From the NCBI RefSeq assembly GCF_009299835.1, contig NZ_VKCZ01000003.1, forward strand, positions 124,001-188,000: 64,000 nt of DNA, given 5' to 3'. The position numbers were made by a program, and so were the translations under genes. The notes beneath the pieces are model-generated. The model saw nothing but the letters and a program-made list of their open reading frames with translations, was not told where the DNA came from and searched no databases. Of this stretch, positions 58,113 through 64,000 are shown one piece after another. Numbering within the stretch: the stretch's first letter is position 1; each line of letters opens with the position of its first letter. The stretch comes from Microlunatus speluncae (GTDB taxonomy: Bacteria; Actinomycetota; Actinomycetes; Propionibacteriales; Propionibacteriaceae).

Positions 58113-58640
58113 GTGCGGGACGAACGGAAGACAATACGGTTGAACCGGTTCTGGTCCGGCCGGGTCGAGGCTTTCGACCTGCTGCTGGCGATCTTCGCGA
58201 TCGCGGCCATCGCCGGGACTGGCACCTGTGTGTACGGCGCGCTGATGCTGCAGTCGAGCCAGCCGGTGTTCGCCGGTGCGGTGTGGATGATGGCGGCGGT
58301 GCTCCTGTTGGCGCTGGTCGGCATCGTCTGGCTGGGCATCCGGGGCCGGACCATCCCGGTCGCGCTGGCCCGGTCCGGGGTGGTGCTCGGCGAGGCCGGG
58401 TCGCGGCTGCTGATCCCCTGGGCCGACGTCGACCGGGTGGTCGTCGAGGAGGCGGACGGTGACCGGCGGATCGTTCCGGTCCGGATCCAGCTGACCGACA
58501 TGGCCTCGGTGCTGGAGGATCCCCGGGTGGAGCGGATGTTCGGCGGGGACGGCCTGGCTCTGTCCCGGATGGGTGGCCTGCCGACCGAGCGGGTCCAGCA
58601 GGTCGCCGGCTGGGCCGAGCACCGCTTCCAGCTCGTCTGA
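58113..58640 (+). CDS. Two-helix membrane protein with a PH-like C-terminal domain, unknown
   Basis: 175 residues from GTG 58113. After a basic start (RDERKTIRLNRFWSGRVEAF), two helices follow (DLLLAIFAIAAIAGTGTCVYGALML and VFAGAVWMMAAVLLLALVGIVWLGI). A soluble domain comes next: PVALARSGVVLGEAGSRLLIPWADVDRVVVEEADGDRRIVPVRIQL resembles the PH-like region of actinobacterial Rv-type membrane proteins. I cannot give a function. It starts ten bases after aat, so co-transcription is likely; the glycosylase gene follows 69 bp further on. Confidence 0.75.
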   Translation: MRDERKTIRLNRFWSGRVEAFDLLLAIFAIAAIAGTGTCVYGALMLQSSQPVFAGAVWMMAAVLLLALVGIVWLGIRGRTIPVALARSGVVLGEAGSRLLIPWADVDRVVVEEADGDRRIVPVRIQLTDMASVLEDPRVERMFGGDGLALSRMGGLPTERVQQVAGWAEHRFQLV

Positions 58641-58709
58641 CCCCGCGTCACCGGCTCTCGTACGCCCGCGATCCTCCCGGTTGTCGGAGATCTGCCGAAT
58701 AATGGGCCC

Positions 58710-59576
58710 ATGCCCGAGATGCCGGAGGTCGAGTCCCTGGTGCGGTTCCTGCGGCCGGTGTGCATCGGCCGGGTGATCGCCCAGGTCGATCTGGTCGCGT
58801 TCAGCGCCCTGAAGACGTACGATCCGCCGCTGACCGCCCTGCACGGTCTCGAGATCGAGGCGGCCGAGCGGCACGGCAAGTTCATCGACCTGTCCGCGCA
58901 GGGGCTGCATCTGGTGTTTCACCTGGCCCGTGCGGGCTGGCTGCGCTGGAAGGACGAGGTGCCGCAGAAGCCGGTCCGGCCGAGCGTCAAGAATCCGCTG
59001 TCGCTGCGACTCCGGCTGGATGACGGCTCCGGCTTCGAGCTGACCGAGGCCGGCACCCAGCGCAAGCTTGCCGTCTACGTCACCGCCGACCCGAGCAGCA
59101 TCCCGCACGTCGCCGGCCTCGGTCCGGATCCGCTGTCCGACGACTTCGATGCGGCCGCGTTCGACGCGCTGCTCAAGGAGGCCGGCCGGTCCCAGCTGAA
59201 GGGCGTGTTGCGGGACCAGAAGATCATCGCCGGGATCGGCAACGCCTACTCCGACGAGATCCTGCACGCCGCGAAGCTGAGCCCGTTCAAGGGCGCGAAC
59301 ACCCTCACCGACGAGGAGCAGGCACGGCTCTTCGGCGCGATCAAGACCGAGTTGGCCGGCGCGATGGAGCGGGCCGAGGGCCTGGCCGCGAAGGATCTGA
59401 AGGGTGAGAAGAAGGCCGGGTTGCGGGTGCACGGTCGCAAGGGCGAGACCTGCCCGGTCTGCGGCGACACCATCGCCGAAGTCTCCTTCCACGACTCCTC
59501 ACTGCAGTATTGCCCGACCTGCCAGACCGGCGGCAAGAAGCTCGCCGACCGCCGCCTGTCCAAGCTGTTGAAGTAG
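58710..59576 (+). CDS. Fpg/Nei family DNA glycosylase
   Basis: 288 residues. After Met removal the chain starts PEMPEVESLVRFLRP, supplying the catalytic Pro1 and Glu2. The H2TH helices include RDQKIIAGIGNAYSDEILHAAKLSPFKGA. The zinc finger CPVCGDTIAEVSFHDSSLQYCPTCQTGG has four Cys but no Arg at the usual tip position. It removes oxidised bases and cleaves the abasic site. The MPEMPEV start and the AKDLKGEKKAGLRVHGRKGETCPVC segment place it in an actinobacterial Fpg/Nei subgroup whose substrate preference cannot be read here. Confidence 0.9.
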   Translation: MPEMPEVESLVRFLRPVCIGRVIAQVDLVAFSALKTYDPPLTALHGLEIEAAERHGKFIDLSAQGLHLVFHLARAGWLRWKDEVPQKPVRPSVKNPLSLRLRLDDGSGFELTEAGTQRKLAVYVTADPSSIPHVAGLGPDPLSDDFDAAAFDALLKEAGRSQLKGVLRDQKIIAGIGNAYSDEILHAAKLSPFKGANTLTDEEQARLFGAIKTELAGAMERAEGLAAKDLKGEKKAGLRVHGRKGETCPVCGDTIAEVSFHDSSLQYCPTCQTGGKKLADRRLSKLLK

Positions 59577-59654
59577 ATGGCCGGTCTCGCCGCGCTCCGG
59601 TCCATGATCAAGTTCCGGTTGGCTCGCGGCCGGGGATCGCGCGATCATGGCTCG

Positions 59655-59969
59655 GTGAGTACGAACGCGGAACTGATCGAGATCGGCCCCGACCAGGTGG
59701 ACCAACACGTCCGGGACGGCTGGACCCTGCTGGACGTGCGGACCGACGGGGAGTGGGCCGGCGGCCGGATCGACGGCTCCGTCCTGCTGCCGCTGGACCA
59801 GCTGATCGCCCGGCTCGACGAGGTGCCGGACAAGGTGGTCTGCGTCTGCGCCGTCGGCGCCCGCTCCGCCCAGGCCGCCATGTTCCTCGCCGCCCAGGGC
59901 CGTCAGGCGGTCAACCTCGCCGGCGGCGTCCACGGCTGGGTCGGCGCCGGCCACCCCCTCACCCGCTGA
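59655..59969 (+). CDS. Rhodanese-like domain protein
   Basis: 104 residues from GTG 59655; upstream codons are non-coding in character. A single rhodanese domain: WTLLDVRTDGEWAGGRIDGSVLLPLDQLIARLDEVPDKVVCVCAVGARSAQAAMFLAAQGRQAVNLAGGVHGWV. The active-site Cys lies in VCAVGARSA (CxxGxRS loop), of the six-residue type used in persulfide transfer. It probably handles sulfur or acts as a sulfurtransferase in the cytoplasm. It lies 78 bp after the glycosylase and is followed by a repeat-rich region. Confidence 0.87.
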   Translation: MSTNAELIEIGPDQVDQHVRDGWTLLDVRTDGEWAGGRIDGSVLLPLDQLIARLDEVPDKVVCVCAVGARSAQAAMFLAAQGRQAVNLAGGVHGWVGAGHPLTR

Positions 59970-59975
59970 CTCATT

Positions 59976-59998
59976 CGTCCCCTCAGCCTGTCGAAGAC
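59976..59998 (+). repeat. Dispersed REP-like repeat (degenerate)
   Basis: CGTCCCCTCAGCCTGTCGAAG is a degenerate copy directly after the rhodanese gene. Confidence 0.6.
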
Positions 59999-60100
59999 CG
60001 GCCACACCGCGGCCCGACGCCGGTTGCGGGCCTGACGTCCGCAAGAGGCGCGCCAAGTACGGGCGGGGTTCGCCGCCGGGCGACGGTCGGAGTGCTCGGT

Positions 60101-60126
60101 CCGTTCCCTGAGCCTGTCGAAGGGCC
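60101..60126 (+). repeat. Dispersed REP-like repeat
   Basis: CCGTTCCCTGAGCCTGTCGA followed by AGGGCC is a full copy. Confidence 0.85.
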
Positions 60127-60170
60127 AGCCCGAGTCCTTCGCGAAGCCCGCCGTCGATGGCCGCCGGGAC

Positions 60171-60345
60171 CGGCACCTTCGCACGTGCCCGGGGGCCTGC
60201 TGGTGTGCGTTTCTCGACCGGGGTCGGCTTTCGCACGTGCTCGGGGCGCGTTGGTGTGCGTTTCTCGACCGGGGTCGGCTTACGCACCTGCCCGGGGCCC
60301 GCTCGCCGTGCGTTTCTCGACCAGGGTCGACTCGGCCGCGATCCG
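60171..60345. repeat. 51-bp tandem repeat array, second locus
   Basis: GTGTGCGTTTCTCGACC recurs at 60204 and 60255 (51 bp apart), with a third, slightly changed unit at about 60307 and a partial unit before the first. The unit core TTTCTCGACC(A/G)GGGTCG matches the reverse complement of the 14.5-kb array. Confidence 0.9.
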
Positions 60346-60430
60346 GACGGGCCGCAAGGACCCGCCCGCCCCTTTGATGCGTCTTTCCCGGCCGTCAGGC
60401 CGAGACCGAGATACAGCGCGGTCCGGCCGG

Positions 60431-60478
60431 CCCCCTTCGACAGGCTCAGGACATGCTTCGACAAGCTCGGGGAACGAA
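60431..60478 (-). repeat. Pair of dispersed REP-like repeats
   Basis: CCCTTCGACAGGCTCAGGA (60433-60451) and GCTTCGACAAGCTCGGGGAA (60455-60474) lie head to tail just before the LysE gene's 3' end. Confidence 0.8.
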
Positions 60479-60504
60479 ACGCGGCGTCCCATCGCCAACC
60501 GGAG

Positions 60505-61122
60505 TCAGTGCTGCGGAGCGATCGCGGAGATGATCAAGGACGCACCGAGGCCGAACATGATCACGGCGAAGGTGCCGTCCAGGATCCGCCAGGTCAGCGG
60601 CCGGGCGAAGGCGGGGCGGAGCAGTCGGCCGGCCAGGGCCAGGGTCAGGAACCAGCAGCAACTGGCCAGGATCGCTCCGGCCCCGAAGACCCACCGGTCG
60701 TCCGGCCCATGGGTGTTGGCCACGGTGCCGAGCAGCAGGACGGTGTCCAGGTAGACGTGCGGGTTGAGCCAGGTCAGGGCCAGCGCGGTGATGATCACCC
60801 GGCCCGCCGGTGCCGGGCCGGTGCCGGTGTCGAGTTGCTGCTCCGCCCCGATCGCCCGCCGCGCCGCCAGCACCCCGTAGCCGATCAGGAAGGCGGCGCC
60901 GCACCAGCGCATGACGTCGATGATCACCGGCGCCTGCTGCACGAGGATGCCGATGCCGCCGATCCCGAGCAAGATCAACACCAGGTCGGACACGATGCAG
61001 ATCCCGGCGACGGCGGCGGCCCGGTCACGCCGGATCGCCTGCCGCAGCAGGTAGGAGTTCTGGGCGCCGATCGCGACGATCAGCGACAGGCCCATGCCGA
61101 ATCCGGCGACCAGTGTCTGCAT
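60505..61122 (-). CDS. LysE/ArgO-family amino acid exporter
   Basis: 205 residues, five or six helices. The N-terminal signature is GFGMGLSLIVAIGAQNSYLLRQAIRRDR, with GAQN in helix 1. The Asp helix is ICIVSDLVLILLGIGGIGIL, and RVIITALALTWLNPHVYLDTVLLLGTVA contains NPHVYLDT, the hallmark of LysE/ArgO. It exports basic amino acids (Lys, Arg) when intracellular pools are high. It is divergent from an ArgP/LysG-type regulator across a 75-bp AT-rich gap, the same arrangement as lysE-lysG of corynebacteria. The arginine deiminase gene 2 kb away fits an arginine-handling neighbourhood. Confidence 0.92.
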   Translation of the reverse strand: MQTLVAGFGMGLSLIVAIGAQNSYLLRQAIRRDRAAAVAGICIVSDLVLILLGIGGIGILVQQAPVIIDVMRWCGAAFLIGYGVLAARRAIGAEQQLDTGTGPAPAGRVIITALALTWLNPHVYLDTVLLLGTVANTHGPDDRWVFGAGAILASCCWFLTLALAGRLLRPAFARPLTWRILDGTFAVIMFGLGASLIISAIAPQH

Positions 61123-61159
61123 CCGGCCAAGGTAGGTGCCGGCCCGCTCTCGTACCAGC

Positions 61160-61197
61160 TAAAGATTCTGAACAATCATCAGCATTGCTAATGTTGC
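61160..61197. promoter_or_regulatory. Divergent lysE/argP promoter region
   Basis: A locally AT-rich 38-bp stretch contains the short dyad CATTGCTAATG (61183-61193) next to the argP start. LysR-type regulators usually bind such T-N11-A dyads in their divergent promoter. The TAAAGATTCTGAACAAT block at 61160-61176 may hold promoter elements. Confidence 0.4.
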
Positions 61198-62097
61198 ATG
61201 ATGCCGTTCCAACTCGATCAGTTGGCCACCTTCCTTGCGGTGCTGGAGGAGGGCACGTTCGACGCCGCCGCCCGTCGGCTGCAGGTGACGCCGTCGGCGG
61301 TGAGCCAACGGATCAAGGCCCTCGAGATCGGGGCCGGCCGGGTGCTGCTGCAGCGCACCAAGCCGGTGCAGCCGACCGAGTCCGGCCGCATCCTGGCCCG
61401 GCTGGCGCGGCAGACGACGCTGCTGGCGGAGGAGGCCGCGGCCGAGCTGGGGGAGACGGCCGGCGCCGACTCGGCGAGCACCAGCGAGATCCCGATCGTG
61501 ATCAACGCCGACTCGCTGGCCACCTGGGCGCTACCGCCGCTGGCCGGGCTGGCGACCGAGCACGGGCTCCGGTTCGACATCCACCGGGAGGACGAGCAGC
61601 ACTCGGTCGAGTTGCTCCGCGCCGGCAGCGCGATGGCCGCCGTGACCGCGGTCGCCGAGCCGGTGCAGGGCTGCAGCGTCCGCCGGCTCGGTCGGATGCG
61701 CTACCTCCTGGTCGCCGCGCCGGCCTACGCCGAGCGCTGGCTGCCGGACGGGCTGACGGTCGAGCACCTGGCCCGGGCGCCCGTGCTGGCGTTCGACCAC
61801 AAGGACGATCTGCAGGACCGCTATCTCCGTCGCCGCAGCCGGCGCCGGCTGCGGCCGCCGCGTCATTGCGTGCCGTCGTCGGCCGAGTTCGCCCGCGCCG
61901 TCGCGCTGGGGATGGGTTGGGGCCTGTTGCCGGAGCATGACGCCCGCGCCCTGCTGGCCGCCGGCTCGGTGATCACGCCGGAGCCCGGTGCGTACGTCGA
62001 CGTCGTGCTGTTCTGGCAGCGCTGGCGGCTGCCCTCGCCGGCCCTGGACCGAGTCAGCGAGGCGATCGTCGAGGCGGCCTCGGTGGCCCTGCGGTGA
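61198..62097 (+). CDS. LysR-family regulator, ArgP/LysG type
   Basis: 299 residues. FQLDQLATFLAVLEEGTFDAAARRLQVTPSAVSQRIKALEIGAGRVLLQRTKP is the winged-helix N-terminus with the TPSAVSQRIKALE recognition helix of the ArgP/LysG group. The effector domain has IPIVINADSLATWALPPLAGLATEHGLRFDIHREDEQHSVELLRAGSAMAAVTAV, with the conserved NADSLATW and DEQH motifs. In relatives it senses Arg or Lys and switches on the exporter gene. It is divergent from the LysE gene, confirming the pair. ATG 61198 is used; the next ATG codon is equally possible. Confidence 0.93.
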   Translation: MMPFQLDQLATFLAVLEEGTFDAAARRLQVTPSAVSQRIKALEIGAGRVLLQRTKPVQPTESGRILARLARQTTLLAEEAAAELGETAGADSASTSEIPIVINADSLATWALPPLAGLATEHGLRFDIHREDEQHSVELLRAGSAMAAVTAVAEPVQGCSVRRLGRMRYLLVAAPAYAERWLPDGLTVEHLARAPVLAFDHKDDLQDRYLRRRSRRRLRPPRHCVPSSAEFARAVALGMGWGLLPEHDARALLAAGSVITPEPGAYVDVVLFWQRWRLPSPALDRVSEAIVEAASVALR

Positions 62098-62194
62098 CTC
62101 CTGGGGCTGATCCATGGGGCGGCGGCATGACAGTTCGTCCAACTCCGACCGGGCAGGGCTGACCCCTTTAGGCCGGTATGCCACACTGATTGCC

Positions 62195-63001
62195 GTGAAT
62201 GCGCCGAGGCCGCAGACCCACCACATCTTCGCCCACCGTGGATTCTCCGGTCACCAGCCCGAAATGACCATCGCCGCCTTCCGGGCAGCCATCGACTGGG
62301 CCGCCGAAACCGGGCTCCGGCTGGGACTGGAATGTGACGTCCAGTTCAGCGCCGATGACCAGTTGATCTGCCTGCACGACAGCCGGATCGATCGCACCAG
62401 CACGACCACCGGGGTCGCCTTCGACTTCACGGTGGCCGAGTTGAAGGCCATCGACTTCGGTTCGCGCCAGACGCCGAACCCGACCGACGAGCAGCGCACG
62501 CTGATCACGCTCGCCGAGTTGCTGATCATGGTCCGGGACGCGCGGCAGCGCGACGTCGACGTCACGCTGGCGATCGAGACCAAGCATCCGAACCCGCGCG
62601 GCCTGGACACCGAGGACCGGGTGGCCGCGATGCTCGCCGAGCACGGCTGGGACCGGGCCGGCTCACCGGTGCGGATCATCAGCTTCTCGATGGAGGCGTT
62701 GATCAAGGCCGGCCAGTTGCTGCCCGAGCTGGAGCGGACCTACCTGCAGCAGTTCGACTTCGGCGAGTACGAGACCGGCAAGCTGCCGGACGGGATCGAG
62801 GCGTTCGGCCCCGACATCGCCATGCTGAAGGCCGACCCCGACTTCGTCGCCCGCGCCCGCGACAACGGCCACGAGGTCCACCCCTGGACCCTGAACGAGC
62901 CGGCCGACATCGACTTCGCCCTGTCGCTGGGCGTCCAGGGCCTCACCACCGACTACCCGGACCGGGTCTGGGGCCACGTCAACGCCCCGTCCCGCGCCTG
63001 A
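62195..63001 (+). CDS. Glycerophosphodiester phosphodiesterase
   Basis: 268 residues from GTG 62195. The active-site strand is HHIFAHRGFSGHQPEMTIAAF (catalytic HR), followed by the metal site GLECDVQFSADDQLICLHDSRIDRTSTTTG with ExD and HD (general acid/base His). C-terminal strands include IETKHPNPRG, IISFSMEALIKAGQLLPELE and VHPWTLNEPADIDFALSLGVQGLTTDYPDRV, the usual W-T-N end. No signal peptide is seen, so it is probably cytoplasmic, releasing glycerol-3-phosphate from glycerophosphodiesters. It is a single gene with 97 bp after argP. Confidence 0.93.
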   Translation: MNAPRPQTHHIFAHRGFSGHQPEMTIAAFRAAIDWAAETGLRLGLECDVQFSADDQLICLHDSRIDRTSTTTGVAFDFTVAELKAIDFGSRQTPNPTDEQRTLITLAELLIMVRDARQRDVDVTLAIETKHPNPRGLDTEDRVAAMLAEHGWDRAGSPVRIISFSMEALIKAGQLLPELERTYLQQFDFGEYETGKLPDGIEAFGPDIAMLKADPDFVARARDNGHEVHPWTLNEPADIDFALSLGVQGLTTDYPDRVWGHVNAPSRA

Positions 63002-63044
63002 CTCCGTACCGCCGGATCCGGAGCTTCACCCACCTTCCTGGGGC

Positions 63045-64000
63045 TCAGTCGCGCAGGATCGGGCAGGACATGCAGCGGGGGCCGCCGCGGCCGGAGCCGA
63101 GTTCGGAGCCGGCGAGGGTGATCACCTCGACGCCGGCCGCCTCCAGCCGGGCATTGGTCTCGACGTTGCGTTCGTACGCGACGGCGACGCGGGGCTCGAT
63201 CGCCAGGGTGTTGTTGCCGTCGTCCCACTGTTCCCGTTCCGCGATCACCGGGTCGAGGCCGGTGGCGATCACCCGGAGCCGGTCGATGCCCAGGGCGGTG
63301 GCCGCGGCGTCGAGGAACGGGGTCCGGTCGCCGATGATCAACTCCCGGTCGTCGCCCGGGCGGACCGGGATCGCCGTCAGTCGGTCGGCGATGTTGGGAT
63401 ACATCACCACCGCATCGCGATCGACCATGGTGCAGATCGTGTCCAGATGCATGGTCGCGCGGTTCTGATCGATCGGTACGACCAGCAGTTGCTCGGCCAG
63501 TCCATGATCGAAAACGGTCCGGGCGAACCGCTCGGCGCCCGCCGGTGTGGTCCGCTCTCCGACGCCGACCGCCAGCACGCCCGGTCCCAGCGCCAGCACG
63601 TCACCGCCCTCCAGGTGCTCCCGCTGCCAGCCGTGCAGCCGTTGCGCCGACTGGAACCGCGGATGGAAGGCGTAGATCAGCTCGGTCAGCTGGGTCTCCC
63701 GCCGCCGAGCCGGCATGGCCAGTGAGGTGATCGCCACCCGATCGCCGACCCAGACGCCGGAATCCCTGGTGAACAACAGATTCGGCAGCGGGTCGACGAG
63801 GAAGTCCTCGGCCGCCAGCAGCGACGTGACCAGCCCGGCGGAGCGCACCTCGTCGTTGCGCAACCCGGCGATCAGCACCCCTGCCAGCTCCTCGGCGCCG
63901 ATCCGGGACAGTTGATCACGGAGCTGCCGGCGGAGTCGATCACCGAGCCGCAGGTCGGTCAGCACCCCGTCGATGGCGCCGCCGGCCGCGGTCGGATCGG
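63045..64000 (-). CDS. arcA: Arginine deiminase, 5' end outside the window
   Basis: The frame is open to base 64000, so the N-terminus lies beyond the window; about 317 residues are visible. Catalytic features of ADI are present: [17 protein letters not shown] (FTRD loop), [13 protein letters not shown] (EGGD), [13 protein letters not shown] (MHLDT with the catalytic His) and the C-terminal [15 protein letters not shown] with the nucleophilic Cys. It hydrolyses arginine to citrulline and ammonia. It lies 43 bp after the convergent GDPD gene. With the LysE/ArgP pair it suggests arginine uptake, use or overflow control in this region. Confidence 0.95.
   Translation of the reverse strand, partial: DPTAAGGAIDGVLTDLRLGDRLRRQLRDQLSRIGAEELAGVLIAGLRNDEVRSAGLVTSLLAAEDFLVDPLPNLLFTRDSGVWVGDRVAITSLAMPARRRETQLTELIYAFHPRFQSAQRLHGWQREHLEGGDVLALGPGVLAVGVGERTTPAGAERFARTVFDHGLAEQLLVVPIDQNRATMHLDTICTMVDRDAVVMYPNIADRLTAIPVRPGDDRELIIGDRTPFLDAAATALGIDRLRVIATGLDPVIAEREQWDDGNNTLAIEPRVAVAYERNVETNARLEAAGVEVITLAGSELGSGRGGPRCMSCPILRD

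Larger units (their letters stand above)
59970..60504. other. 535-bp repeat-rich gap without genes
   Basis: It contains REP-like repeats at about 59982, 60105, 60434 and 60453, plus a 51-bp tandem repeat at 60171-60345. Long open frames exist here on both strands because of the repeats; none shows coding features. Confidence 0.7.

Noticed and set aside
60171..60345. CRISPR-like repeat-spacer structure
   Set aside because: Units are contiguous with no unique spacers of constant length, only three full units occur, and no cas genes are nearby.
645..60478. REP-like CCCTGAGCCTGTCGAAGGG copies as possible attachment sites or mobile-element ends
   Set aside because: They vary in orientation and spacing, do not flank a common cargo, and the same sequence is a well-known dispersed repeat in many bacterial genomes.

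Overview
The window is GC-rich (roughly 69% by eye), uses GTG and TTG starts freely, and carries the actinobacterial division and cell-wall cluster crgA / DUF881 / trpG ... pknB-pbpA-rodA-pstP-fhaB-fhaA / tRNA-Leu. That cluster normally lies close to dnaA and oriC. Together with a B12-controlled metE, F420-type oxidoreductases and mycoredoxin-like proteins, it points to an Actinomycetota chromosome, probably near the replication origin. A member of the Propionibacteriales is my best guess, but it is inference. I see no phage, plasmid, insertion-sequence or CRISPR signature.

Layout. 1-4.5 kb: the 3' end of a probable secreted protein, a PCD/VOC duplicated protein, a P-loop protein, a DinB/MDMPI-like protein divergent from a MarR regulator, and a damaged-looking excalibur gene. 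4.8-12.3 kb: a one-strand operon for oligosaccharide uptake and breakdown (YesL-like membrane protein, LplA/B/C-type ABC transporter, DUF1961 protein, YetA/PL26-like exo-lyase) that matches rhamnogalacturonan-type pectin use, with a LacI-type operator in front. 12.5-17 kb: membrane proteins, a 51-bp tandem repeat block, a P-loop kinase-like protein and a MATE exporter. 17-29.4 kb: the division / Ser-Thr-kinase locus, with three unrelated genes (GNAT, M20 amidohydrolase, AlkB) between trpG and pknB and a 40-codon mini-ORF in the place that pknA holds in mycobacteria. 29.5-40.5 kb: metabolic and redox genes, Tex and a methyltransferase. 40.6-46.2 kb: a large LuxR/ATPase regulator next to a three-gene ABC-2 exporter. 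46.2-50.5 kb: a FAD monooxygenase divergent from its likely TetR repressor with an array of operator repeats, an AI-2E transporter and an F420-type oxidoreductase. 51-55.5 kb: a small membrane ORF, a GDSL hydrolase, metE with a cobalamin riboswitch and an aminoglycoside-phosphotransferase-like gene. 55.6-64 kb: an AbiEi/VSR-like protein, EcsC, Aat, an Fpg/Nei glycosylase, rhodanese, a LysE/ArgP export pair, GDPD and the 3' part of arginine deiminase.

Three repeat families run through the window. The first is five copies of an exactly 54-bp hairpin (19-bp arms, 16-nt asymmetric loop), each at the 3' end of a gene; in two genes it is read through and forms a C-terminal tail. The second is the short CCCTGAGCCTGTCGAAGGG-type repeat in at least eight places, once supplying the N-terminal codons of a gene. 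The third is a 51-bp tandem repeat at two loci 45 kb apart in opposite orientations. TGATCA is also far commoner than base composition predicts. The most distinctive unexplained signals are the 54-bp hairpin family, the mini-ORF between pbpA and pknB, the TetR operator array, and the DnaA-box pair plus 18-bp palindrome downstream of crgA.
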